In this document: in pieces, positions 1-7,280 of the stretch | How positions within the stretch are numbered: the first letter of the stretch is position 1 | Layout of the letters: each line of letters starts with the position of its first letter | NCBI GenBank assembly: GCA_020028115.1 | Contig: JAHWYA010000043.1 | Location: 1-9,068, forward strand | Length of the DNA stretch: 9,068 bases | Reading direction: 5' to 3' | Source of the DNA: Anaeromyxobacter sp. | Lineage (GTDB): Bacteria; Myxococcota; Myxococcia; Myxococcales; Anaeromyxobacteraceae | Program-made: the position numbers and the translations under genes | Notes under the pieces: generated by a model | Told to the model about the DNA's origin: nothing | Database searches by the model: none | What the model saw: the letters and a program-made list of their open reading frames with translations, nothing else

Positions 1-1347
<1,347 letters not shown>

Positions 1348-1350
1348 CGA

Positions 1351-1376
1351 GGTGACCGGGACCGCCGCGGGTCACC
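1351..1376 (+). terminator. Possible stem-loop terminator after the response regulator
   Basis: A perfect 7-bp inverted repeat, GGTGACC (1351-1357) and GGTCACC (1370-1376), with a 12-base GC-rich loop, starts three bases after the stop codon. No T-tract follows, so it does not meet the classical intrinsic terminator pattern. The position suits a transcript end or 3' stabilising hairpin. The rest of 1377-1490 shows no gene. Confidence 0.35.
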
Positions 1377-1451
1377 CCAGGGGAGCGGACCACGTGAGGC
1401 GAGCGCACCTCGGTTCGTTCGGGTCGACCAGGAGGCGCTGCGCCCCCCGGT

Positions 1452-1463
1452 CGCACCGGTGCG
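1452..1463. repeat. 12-bp perfect palindrome CGCACCGGTGCG upstream of the hybrid kinase
   Basis: CGCACCGGTGCG is self-complementary and lies about 115 bases before the hybrid gene's start. It could be a protein-binding site, but GC-rich palindromes of this size arise by chance fairly often in such DNA. No promoter boxes could be assigned near it. Confidence 0.25.
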
Positions 1464-1490
1464 GCCGCACGCCGTACCGCGCGTGAAGCA

Positions 1491-1519
1491 ACCTGTCATT
1501 CCCGAGCCGGTGGACAGGT
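1491..1519. promoter_or_regulatory. Inverted repeat ACCTGTC-N15-GACAGGT, candidate operator or leader hairpin
   Basis: The two arms, 1491-1497 and 1513-1519, are perfect 7-bp inverted repeats. Their starts are 22 bases apart, which places them on the same DNA face about two helical turns apart. The element ends 57 bases before the ATG at 1577, so it could be an operator or activator site, or a hairpin in the transcript leader. No convincing sigma-70 or sigma-54 promoter was found around it. Confidence 0.35.
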
Positions 1520-1564
1520 CTGCCGTCCGGAAGCTGTTACACGGGCACACGACCGCCTCATGGC

Positions 1565-1571
1565 GGGGAGG
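1565..1571 (+). promoter_or_regulatory. Shine-Dalgarno that fixes the start of the hybrid gene at ATG 1577
   Basis: GGGGAGG at 1565-1571 is a strong ribosome binding site with a 5-base gap to the ATG at 1577. The in-frame GTG at 1571 overlaps the Shine-Dalgarno itself and is therefore a poor start. Confidence 0.7.
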
Positions 1572-1576
1572 TGCCC

Positions 1577-2431
1577 ATGCCCTGCAGCGAGCCCAGACCG
1601 TCCCAGACGCGCGACGCGCAAGGAGCCGGGTGGCCTGCCGGGGAGGCGGACCGTTTCCGCGTCGTGGGGATCGGCGCCTCGGCAGGCGATCTCGAGGCGC
1701 TCGACCGGTTGCTCCGGCGGATACCGCCGGACAGCGGGCTGGCCTACGTCATCGTGCAGCACCGCTCCCCACGGGACGAGAGCCTCTCGGCCGAGACGCT
1801 CGCCCAGGCGACCCGCGTTCCCGTCGAGATCGCGACGGACGGGCAGTGCGTCGAGCGCGACCATGTGTACCTCATCCCACCGGGCACGAGCCCGAGCGTC
1901 GAGGGCGGCGCCCTGCAGCTCGCCACCGAGTCCGATGGGGACAGCCTGCCGGTGAACGCCTTCCTGACCTCGCTCGCCGAGGATCAGCACGAGCACGCAG
2001 TCGCGATCGTGCTCTCGGGGACGGGCTCGGACGGCGCCCTCGGCACCGTCGCGGTGAAGAAGCACGGGGGGAACACGTTCGCCCAGGTCCCCGCCGACGC
2101 GCGGCACGAGGGCATGCCCGCAGCGGCGATCGCGACGGGGATGGTGGAGCGGGTCCTCCCCGCCGCAGAGATCCCGGCGGCGCTCGTGCAGCTCGCCGCG
2201 GTGCGGCGGCGCCACCTCCCGGAGAGCGGACGGGACGAGGAAGAAGGCGTCGGTCGGGTGCTCGAGGCGGTCGCACGGACGACGGGGCTCGACTTCTCCC
2301 GGTACGAGCGGAGCACGATCCTTCGCCGCCTGCTGCGGCGGATGGCCGCCAGCGGGATCGCGAACGTCCCGAGTACGCCACGGTCCTCGACGGCGATGAA
2401 GACGAGGCCCGGCGCCTCGCCGAGGACCTGA
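1577..2431 (+). CDS. CheB methylesterase and CheR N-terminal part of a frameshifted CheB-CheR-kinase hybrid
   Basis: This is the 5' half of a large hybrid sensory gene. Residues about 25-205 form a CheB-type methylesterase (glutamate methyl-ester hydrolase). Its catalytic triad is visible: Ser35 in GIGASAG, His62 in VQHRSP and Asp152 in SGTGSDGALG. The nucleophile motif reads GASAGD, where the family usually has GASAGG. No receiver precedes the domain, unlike free-standing chemotaxis CheB. From about residue 232 the CheR N-terminal helical domain begins (LDFSRYERSTILRRLLRRM). Family resemblance is lost after the proline codon at 2369-2371. The remaining 20 codons to the nominal stop at 2431 are out-of-frame readthrough, and the true continuation is one base back, in the frame that ends at 5316. 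The start was chosen from the Shine-Dalgarno at 1565. If the frameshift is real, the product is a CheB-only fragment. Confidence 0.85.
   Translation: MPCSEPRPSQTRDAQGAGWPAGEADRFRVVGIGASAGDLEALDRLLRRIPPDSGLAYVIVQHRSPRDESLSAETLAQATRVPVEIATDGQCVERDHVYLIPPGTSPSVEGGALQLATESDGDSLPVNAFLTSLAEDQHEHAVAIVLSGTGSDGALGTVAVKKHGGNTFAQVPADARHEGMPAAAIATGMVERVLPAAEIPAALVQLAAVRRRHLPESGRDEEEGVGRVLEAVARTTGLDFSRYERSTILRRLLRRMAASGIANVPSTPRSSTAMKTRPGASPRT
2368..2372 (+). other. Apparent -1 frameshift (one base missing) inside the CheR N-terminal domain
   Basis: Before this point the gene reads in the frame of 1577 (GIANVP, ending with ccg at 2369-2371). After it, the protein continues with EYATVLDGDEDEARRL from gag at 2371. 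Adding one G or C in the cccg run joins the halves without gap or overlap and restores the usual CheR pattern (G-x5-EY-x3-L, then AEDL-x3-VTSFFRD). A sequencing or assembly error, or a recent inactivating deletion, explains it most simply. The sequence does not form a classical X-XXY-YYZ slippery heptamer. Confidence 0.85.
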
Positions 2432-5316
2432 CGATCAACGTCACGAGCTTCTTCCGCGACGGCGAACCGTTCCGGACGCTCGAGCGGATCGTGATCCCCG
2501 ACGTCATCGAGCGGCGGCGAACGGACGGGGTCAGGATCTGGGTGCCGGGCTGCTCCTCGGGCGAGGAGGTCTACTCGCTCGCGATGCTGTTTCGCGAGCA
2601 GCTGGAGAAGCACCCCGACCCGCCGAAGGTCCAGATCTTCGCGACGGACATCGACGCCTCGGCCCTCGCGGAGGCGCGACGAGGCCAGTACGGGAGCATC
2701 GTCGAGCGGCAGGTGAGCCCGGAGCGGCTGGCGCGGTTCTTCACGAAGCGCGGCGCCTCGTACGCCATTACGAGGAGATTGCGCGATCTCTGCATGTTCG
2801 CGCAGCACGACCTCATCAACGCTCCGCCGTTCTCGCGGCTGGACGTCGCGTCCTGCCGCAACCTCCTCATCTACCTCGAGCCGGCGCTCCAGCGGCGGGT
2901 CATCGAGCTCCTCCACTACGCGCTCCGACCGGGCGGATACCTGCTCCTCGGCAAGGCCGAGACGATCGACGCCCGCGATCTCGACCTCTTCGAGGTCGTG
3001 GAGAAGACGGATCGCGTGTTCCGGCGGCGCGAGGCGGGACGGCGTCAGGCGCTCCCGCTCCCCGGGCGCCGCCCGATGGCCCTCGAGCTGTCCCCGCCGA
3101 CCCGGCAAGGCGATGCCGGGGCGAGGAGCGCCGCCGCTCGTTCGCGGAGCATCGTGCTCGAGGAGTACGCGCCACCTTCGGTGGTGGTCGACGCCCGCGG
3201 GGAGGTCCGGTTCTACTGGGGTACCAACCTGTCCCGCTACCTGCCGCCCCAGGCTGGCGCGCCCGGGACGAACCTGCTGCACCTCGTCCGGCGCGAGCTG
3301 AGGGCCGAGCTCGCGGCGGCCCTCCACCACGCGGCGCGGCAGGGCGAGCCGGTCACGTACCGGGACGTCGTGGTGGAGGCGGAGGGCGTCCAGCACCGGC
3401 TGAACATCGTCGTCCGGCCACTGCCCCCCACCGAGCACGATCCGGACGAGCTGTCCCTCGTCGTCTTCCAGGAGCTGCAGGCCGCTCCCGCGGCGCACGG
3501 TGCGCCGCTCGACGCGCCGACGCTGGAACGTCACCGGCAGCTGCAGCGCGACCTCGAGAGCACCCAGGGGCGGCTCCATGCCACCATCGACGAGCTCGAG
3601 AACGCGAACGCGGCGCTCCGCTCGTCCAACGAGCACCTGGCGGCGATGAACGAGGAGCTGCACTCCGCGAACGAGGAGCTGCAGACCTCGCAGGAGGAGC
3701 TGCAGTCGGTGAACGAGGAGCTGAACACCCTCAACGCCGAGCTGAGCAAGAAGGTGGACGAGCTCGAGCTGCTCTACGGCGACCTCCAGAACCTCTTCCA
3801 GAGCACGCAGATCGCCACGATATTCCTCGATCGCCAGCTCCGGATCGCGCGCTTCACGCCGGCGGCGACGTCGGTCTTCCGGATCGCCGACGGCGACGTG
3901 GGACGGCCGCTGTCCGACTTCGCCGCGCGGTTCGACGCGAAGGACGTTCCCCAGGAGGTGACGCGGGTGCTCGAGACGCTCGCGCCCGTCGAGCGCACCG
4001 TCGGCCTGGCGGACGAGAAGCGCTCTTTCCTCATGCGCATGCACCCGTACCGCACCCCGTCCAACGTGATCGCGGGCGTGGTCGTCTCCTTCATCGACGT
4101 CACGAAGCTGAAGGAGACGGAGGCGGCGCTGCGCCGGGCGGTGGAGGAGCGGGAGCGCGCGGAGGAGGCCCTGCGGGACGCGGACCGGCGGAAGGACGAG
4201 TTCCTCGCCATCCTGTCGCACGAGCTCCGAAACCCGCTCGCGCCGATTCGGAGCAGCCTCCACGTCCTCGAGCGCGCGCCGGCGGATGCAGGCGCGGCGC
4301 AGCGCGGCCAGCAGATCATCACGCGCCAGGTGGGGCAGCTCGCGCGGCTCGTGGACGACCTGCTGGACGTGACGCGCATCTCGCGCGGGAAGCTCCAGGT
4401 CGAGCGCGAGCCGCTGGATCTCCAGGACGTCGCGCAGCGAACGGCCGAAGACCACCGGAGCCTGCTCACGGCGCGCGGGGTGGCGCTGGAGCTCGCCTTG
4501 CCGGGCGCTCCGCTGTGGATCGAAGGCGACGCGACGCGCCTCGCGCAGGTGATCGCGAACCTGCTCCAGAACGCGGCCAAGTTCACCTGCCGCGGCGATC
4601 TGGTCCGGCTGTCGCTCGCGGCGGCCGACGGCTTCGCCGTGCTGCGCGTCCGGGACACCGGCGTCGGCATCGAGCCCGCGATGGTCCCGCGCCTGTTCCA
4701 GCCGTTCACGCAGGCCGACACGACGCTCAATCGCCGCCTCGGTGGGCTCGGGCTCGGGCTCGCGCTCGTGAAGGGACTCGTCGAGACGCACGGAGGCCAG
4801 GTCGACGTGGTGAGCGGAGGCAGGGGCAAGGGCACCGAGGTCGTCCTGCGGCTCCCGCTCGCGGCGGCGCCGGGCAGGGTCGCGGTCGCCGTGGCGGCGC
4901 CGCCGCGACCGCGCCGCGTCCTCGTCATCGACGACAACGTCGACGCCGCCGAGAGCCTGAAGCTCGCGCTGGAGATGGAGGGGCACCAGGTGGCCGTGGC
5001 GCATGACGGGCCGAGCGGCCTCGCGCGAGCCCGGCAGCTCGCCCCCGGCGTGGTGCTGTGCGACATCGGGCTTCCGGGCATGGACGGCTACGCGGTCGCG
5101 AAGGCGCTCCGGCACGAGCCGGCGCTCCGGGGCACGTTCATCGTCGCCCTCACGGGACATGCGCTCCCGGACGACCAGCGGTGCGCCTCGGAGGCCGGGT
5201 TCGACGCGCACCTGACCAAGCCCGCGACCATCGTGCGGATCCAGGAGGTCATCGGCCGTGCGCCGCACCGGAGGCCTTCGCGCGCCCCTCGCCCACCGCC
5301 GCCCGCGGTGAGCTGA
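2371..5316 (+). CDS. CheR methyltransferase, PAS, histidine kinase and receiver: C-terminal part of the CheB-CheR hybrid
   Basis: This is the 3' part of the hybrid; numbering assumes the restored frame (1246 aa). CheR methyltransferase spans about residues 289-482, with the S-adenosylmethionine motif GCSSGEE (325-331), FATDID and the CRNLLIYL segment. A PAS-like domain follows (about 524-636), then a heptad coiled coil (about 650-735) and a second PAS domain (about 736-845). The kinase has the H-box DEFLAILSHELRNP with His882 (codon 4219-4221), the N-box NLLQNAAKFT, G1 RDTGVGI and G2 GGLGLGLALV. A receiver ends the protein (about 1114-1235) with Asp1163 (codon 5062-5064, LCDIGLPGMDG) and the conserved Lys in LTKPA. 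No membrane segment is visible, so it should be cytosolic. CheB-CheR-kinase fusions are a known family (KEGG cheBR-type), but their substrates are mostly unknown. The receiver could pass phosphate on or act as an autoinhibitory or sink domain. The same frame stays open upstream to 1459, but that stretch is a shadow. Confidence 0.9.
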   Translation, partial: EYATVLDGDEDEARRLAEDLTINVTSFFRDGEPFRTLERIVIPDVIERRRTDGVRIWVPGCSSGEEVYSLAMLFREQLEKHPDPPKVQIFATDIDASALAEARRGQYGSIVERQVSPERLARFFTKRGASYAITRRLRDLCMFAQHDLINAPPFSRLDVASCRNLLIYLEPALQRRVIELLHYALRPGGYLLLGKAETIDARDLDLFEVVEKTDRVFRRREAGRRQALPLPGRRPMALELSPPTRQGDAGARSAAARSRSIVLEEYAPPSVVVDARGEVRFYWGTNLSRYLPPQAGAPGTNLLHLVRRELRAELAAALHHAARQGEPVTYRDVVVEAEGVQHRLNIVVRPLPPTEHDPDELSLVVFQELQAAPAAHGAPLDAPTLERHRQLQRDLESTQGRLHATIDELENANAALRSSNEHLAAMNEELHSANEELQTSQEELQSVNEELNTLNAELSKKVDELELLYGDLQNLFQSTQIATIFLDRQLRIARFTPAATSVFRIADGDVGRPLSDFAARFDAKDVPQEVTRVLETLAPVERTVGLADEKRSFLMRMHPYRTPSNVIAGVVVSFIDVTKLKETEAALRRAVEERERAEEALRDADRRKDEFLAILSHELRNPLAPIRSSLHVLERAPADAGAAQRGQQIITRQVGQLARLVDDLLDVTRISRGKLQVEREPLDLQDVAQRTAEDHRSLLTARGVALELALPGAPLWIEGDATRLAQVIANLLQNAAKFTCRGDLVRLSLAAADGFAVLRVRDTGVGIEPAMVPRLFQPFTQADTTLNRRLGGLGLGLALVKGLVETHGGQVDVVSGGRGKGTEVVLRLPLAAAPGRVAVAVAAPPRPRRVLVIDDNVDAAESLKLALEMEGHQVAVAHDGPSGLARARQLAPGVVLCDIGLPGMDGYAVAKALRHEPALRGTFIVALTGHALPDDQRCASEAGFDAHLTKPATIVRIQEVIGRAPHRRPSRAPRPPPPAVS
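3649..3723 (+). repeat. 21-nt periodic coding repeat (four NEEL-type heptads)
   Basis: The unit aac/cag-gag-gag-ctg recurs at 3649, 3670, 3691 and 3712, exactly 21 bases apart, encoding (N/Q)EELxxx heptads. This is the coiled-coil signalling linker typical of CheB-CheR hybrids, placed between the PAS domains. It would dimerise the protein and transmit PAS signals to the kinase. The DNA periodicity is explained by the protein, so no mobile or regulatory repeat is implied. Confidence 0.85.
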
Positions 5317-5516
5317 CGGAGGCGCGCACCTCGTTCCGCGCCCCGCGGGGCTCCCGGCGCCTCGTCCGCCGAGAGAAGCCCGCGGCGGCGCCAGCCGGTC
5401 CGCAGCAGCCAGCTGCGCGGCGGCGACGTGACCGTCGGCGCCTCCGCTTCGAGCCCCACCCAGCCGTCGAAGCACGCGTCCGAGGAGTACCGGTCCAGCG
5501 GGCCCCTCGGTCCGCT

Positions 5517-5528
5517 CCCCGATCGGGG
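5517..5528 (-). terminator. Short GC hairpin three bases past the regulator stop, weak terminator candidate
   Basis: CCCCGATCGGGG is a 12-bp palindrome starting three bases after the regulator's stop codon on the minus strand. It could fold as a 4-bp stem with a GATC loop, without a T-tract. The convergent intergenic region 5317-5531 holds another small hairpin, CGCAGC-AGCCA-GCTGCG (5401-5417). Either could end transcripts from one or both sides. No gene was seen in this region. Confidence 0.25.
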
Positions 5529-5531
5529 CAC

Positions 5532-5855
5532 CTACGCCTTCCCCCGGGAGAGCCCTTGGAGCATCGCGGCGCGGTAGCTCTCCAGCGCCTTCCGCCCTCG
5601 GGCGGTAATCCGGTAGCTCGTGACCGGGACCCGGTCCTCGAACGCCTTCGTGACCACGAGGTACCCCGCCTCCTCCAGCTTCGAGACGTGGGACGAGAGG
5701 TTGCCGCGCGTGAGCCCGAGTGCCTCCTCGAGGAACTTGAACTGCACCTCCTCGGCGGAGGCGAGCACGGTGAGGATGGCGAGGCGGGCGGGCTCGTGGA
5801 CGAGCCGGTCCAGCTCCAGCAGCGCCGAGACGGAGGGGGCCTTCGGGTCGGTCAC
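5532..5855 (-). CDS. Winged-helix DNA-binding transcriptional regulator (107 aa)
   Basis: A small one-domain winged helix-turn-helix protein, resembling the ArsR/MarR-like 'winged helix DNA-binding domain' family (PF13601 type). Helices cover LDRLVHEPARLAILTVL (about residues 15-31) and an FKFLEEALGLTRGNLSSHVSKLEEAG recognition region (39-64). A beta-wing follows (YLVVTKAFEDRVPVTSYRIT), then a C-terminal helix starting at GRKALESYRAAM that may dimerise. No ligand- or metal-binding cysteine cluster is seen. The GTG start at 5855 overlaps the preceding membrane gene's stop in a GTGA, and a weak GGGA lies about 9 bases upstream. Longer reading of the frame upstream is antisense-like filler with no family match. 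As last gene of the operon it probably controls its own operon through the 19-bp inverted repeat at 7158-7176; that link is inference. Confidence 0.9.
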   Translation of the reverse strand: MTDPKAPSVSALLELDRLVHEPARLAILTVLASAEEVQFKFLEEALGLTRGNLSSHVSKLEEAGYLVVTKAFEDRVPVTSYRITARGRKALESYRAAMLQGLSRGKA

Positions 5856-6487
5856 GCTCGGTCCCGCAGCGCGGCGAGGCGGCGCTCGAGGCGGAGGTAC
5901 TTCGAGTGCTGCCACACCCCGGCGGCGATCAGCCCGGCGGCGAACGTCGCGAGCACCGCATGGGGCAGCGGCGGCGCATCGAGCCACCGCAGCAATGAGC
6001 CGTTTACCGTCCACATCCACCCGGCTGTCACCACGGCGTCGGTGATCCCCTTCAAGACCCGGGTCGCGATCGCCGGGACTGCCACGAAGATCGCCGCGCT
6101 GAACAAGAGCGTGCCGGGCCCGGACCGGGACGCCTCCATGATCCCGAAGACGCAGGAGAAGTAGATCATTCCGAGGAAGAGGCGCCGCCCGCTCTCGCTC
6201 GTCGGGAGCGGGAACGGGACTTCCTCTTCCTCGATCACCTCTCCATGGCGCTGGTAGTGGGCCCGCGCCTTGGCGAGCGCCCAGAGCCAGACGACAGGGG
6301 TCAGCCGGACGAGGTTCGCCCCCGACCCGCGCCAGACCGCGCTTAGCGCGCTCGCGACGAGGAGCCAGCCGCCGAGCCACGCCGGAGCGAGCCCGAAGCT
6401 GGTCCGCGAGTACTTCGCGTACTCCCTCGTCACCGCCGCCAGCTCGTCGAGGCGCGCGGTCGTACTCGGATTGACCGGCTCGCTCAT
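5852..6487 (-). CDS. Membrane protein of unknown function, second of two tandem paralogues (211 aa)
   Basis: I do not recognise a named family. Hydrophobic stretches suggest four to six membrane segments, near residues 33-51, 57-73, 104-117, 124-142, 145-160 and 174-192. A charged, acidic loop sits at 83-102 (VIEEEEVPFPLP). The N-terminal helix LAAVTREYAKY (16-26), the HYQRHG motif (77-82) and the C-terminal basic helix YLRLERRLAALR (197-208) match the preceding gene at the same positions. The start ATG at 6487 has GGGAGG four bases upstream and overlaps the upstream stop as ATGA. The downstream regulator overlaps as GTGA, so the three genes look translationally coupled. A paired sensor or channel-like complex is possible but unsupported by any motif; no catalytic residues are evident. 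Confidence 0.85.
   Translation of the reverse strand: MSEPVNPSTTARLDELAAVTREYAKYSRTSFGLAPAWLGGWLLVASALSAVWRGSGANLVRLTPVVWLWALAKARAHYQRHGEVIEEEEVPFPLPTSESGRRLFLGMIYFSCVFGIMEASRSGPGTLLFSAAIFVAVPAIATRVLKGITDAVVTAGWMWTVNGSLLRWLDAPPLPHAVLATFAAGLIAAGVWQHSKYLRLERRLAALRDRA
5868..5900. repeat. Direct repeat copy 1 at the 3' end of the second membrane gene (partner 6500-6532)
   Basis: This 33-bp segment matches 6500-6532 at 31 of 33 bases (mismatches at 5873 and 5895). Both copies encode the C-terminal RLERRLAALR helix of the paralogues, 632 bases apart. The repeat reflects gene duplication or conversion and could mediate recombination that removes one paralogue. Confidence 0.75.
6411..6457. repeat. 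Direct repeat at the 5' end of the second membrane gene (partner 7073-7119)
   Basis: This 47-bp segment matches 7073-7119 at 44 of 47 bases, offset by 662. Both copies encode the N-terminal ARL(D/E)ELAAVT(R/K)EYA(K/Q)Y helix. Together with the 3'-end repeat, it shows that the gene ends are nearly identical in DNA while the middles have diverged. Confidence 0.75.
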
Positions 6488-7149
6488 CTGGCCTCCCGAA
6501 GCGCCGCGAGGCGGCGCTCGAGGCGGCGGTACCGGAGGTGTTCCCGAACTCCGATGGGGAACATCGCGACGCCGTAGACCGCCATGAGCGCGAGCCAGCC
6601 CTTCACGATCATCGACTCGAACGGGCTCGCGAGGATGACGATGGCGAGCACCTGCAGATCCGACAGCCGCGCGAAGATCTCGTCGAGGTCGCCTGCCCGA
6701 ACCCGCGCCCTCATCACGAACGCGAAGGGAACGGCGGCGACCGCGGCCGCCGCTCCCAGAGAAAGGAGGTGATCTCCGCGACTCCACCTCTCGTGCTGCG
6801 TCGCCACGCTCAGGATCGCCGCTCCCGCGGTGAAGGCCGGACCCAGCTCGCGCACCAGCGCGAGCCGCGTCGAACGGGACGGCGACGCCGGCGCGCTCAC
6901 GTAACCGAACCGCTGGTAGTGCCGCTTCGCGAGGAGGAGCACGGCGAGCACGACGAACGGGGTCCATAGCCCCGCGACTCGTCCCCACGCGTCGGACCGG
7001 ATCGCGACGACGAACAGCGCGACGAACCACGCGCCAGCGGCAGACGCTCCGAGCCCGGAGAGCGCGTGCGCGTACTGCGCGTACTCCTTCGTCACCGCCG
7101 CCAGCTCCTCGAGGCGCGCCGCCGCGCCGGCCTCTTCCGCTTCGCTCAT
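6484..7149 (-). CDS. Membrane protein of unknown function, first of two tandem paralogues (221 aa)
   Basis: First gene of the operon; I do not recognise a named family. About six hydrophobic segments can be seen, near residues 33-50, 58-74, 102-117, 128-146, 165-181 and 184-201. An amphipathic N-terminal helix (LAAVTKEYAQY, 16-26) and a basic C-terminal helix (YRRLERRLAALR, 207-218) flank them and are probably cytoplasmic. HYQRFG at 77-82 is shared with the second paralogue at identical residue numbers. The start ATG at 7149 has AAAAGGA close upstream (only two bases from GGA to ATG). The stop overlaps the next start as ATGA. The candidate operator at 7158-7176 lies nine bases upstream of the start codon. 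No enzymatic motif is visible; a regulated envelope protein is the most that can be said. Confidence 0.85.
   Translation of the reverse strand: MSEAEEAGAAARLEELAAVTKEYAQYAHALSGLGASAAGAWFVALFVVAIRSDAWGRVAGLWTPFVVLAVLLLAKRHYQRFGYVSAPASPSRSTRLALVRELGPAFTAGAAILSVATQHERWSRGDHLLSLGAAAAVAAVPFAFVMRARVRAGDLDEIFARLSDLQVLAIVILASPFESMIVKGWLALMAVYGVAMFPIGVREHLRYRRLERRLAALREAR
6500..6532. repeat. Direct repeat copy 2 at the 3' end of the first membrane gene (partner 5868-5900)
   Basis: This is the second copy of the 33-bp segment coding the basic C-terminal helix, with 31 of 33 bases identical to 5868-5900. Confidence 0.75.
7073..7119. repeat. Direct repeat at the 5' end of the first membrane gene (partner 6411-6457)
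   Basis: This is the second copy of the 47-bp segment coding the N-terminal conserved helix, with 44 of 47 bases identical to 6411-6457. Confidence 0.75.
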
Positions 7150-7157
7150 GGTCCTTT

Positions 7158-7176
7158 TAGTTTGCGTCGCAAACTA
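7158..7176. promoter_or_regulatory. Perfect 19-bp inverted repeat TAGTTTGCGTCGCAAACTA, candidate operator of the membrane/regulator operon
   Basis: Two 9-bp arms surround a central T with no mismatch, and the arms are clearly more AT-rich than the surrounding DNA. The repeat ends nine bases before the operon's first start codon on the minus strand. A third, near-identical arm, TAGTCTGCGTC, directly abuts it (7175-7185, one mismatch to 7158-7168). A -35-like TTGACG lies on the minus strand at 7187-7182, and 17 bases further CAAACT (7164-7159) falls inside the repeat as a weak -10. Binding there would block transcription or initiation. A dimeric winged-helix protein, such as the one encoded at the operon's end, is the natural candidate ligand. 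The site could also affect the divergent glnS promoter. Confidence 0.7.
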
Positions 7177-7234
7177 GTCTGCGTCAACCGGAACCCGCCG
7201 CGCACCCCCGCCCGCCCGCCGAACCGCCGGGCAT

Positions 7235-7259
7235 CCGCGGGGTTGCGACCCCTCCGCGG
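7235..7259 (+). other. Hairpin in the glnS leader
   Basis: GGGGT (7239-7243) and ACCCC (7248-7252) pair around a TGCG loop. CCGC (7235-7238) and GCGG (7256-7259) extend the stem past a three-base bulge. It ends 21 bases before the glnS start. It may be a leader structure or a chance GC hairpin. No T-box or other known tRNA-sensing element is recognisable. Confidence 0.3.
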
Positions 7260-7280
7260 CTGGGGTACCAACATGCGCGC

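Noticed and set aside
1562..1576. Sigma-54 promoter-like TGG...TGC near the hybrid start
   Set aside because: The GG-to-GC gap is 9 bases rather than 10, and the sequence is the Shine-Dalgarno region; a second candidate at 1511-1522 has only 8 bases.
1459..2370. Upstream part of the open frame that ends at 5316, as an N-terminal extension
   Set aside because: Its translation is Arg/Gly/Pro-rich without motifs, while the overlapping frame from 1577 encodes a clear CheB domain with its catalytic triad and a good ribosome binding site.
3649..3726. Tandem 21-nt DNA repeat as a possible mobile or CRISPR-like array
   Set aside because: It is in frame and encodes coiled-coil heptads of a known signalling linker. 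No CRISPR, insertion sequence, tRNA or rRNA was found in the window.
1984..5475. 1163-codon open frame on the minus strand
   Set aside because: It is antisense to the hybrid kinase, with Arg/Pro/Ala/Glu-rich low-complexity translation and no motif; a typical shadow frame of GC-rich DNA.
5058..6164. 368-codon plus-strand open frame
   Set aside because: It crosses the receiver domain out of frame and runs antisense to the regulator and membrane genes, with no recognisable domain.
5532..6380. Longer 282-codon version of the winged-helix regulator
   Set aside because: The upstream 175 codons overlap the membrane gene out of frame and are Arg-rich filler; the GTG at 5855 with GTGA coupling is the natural start.
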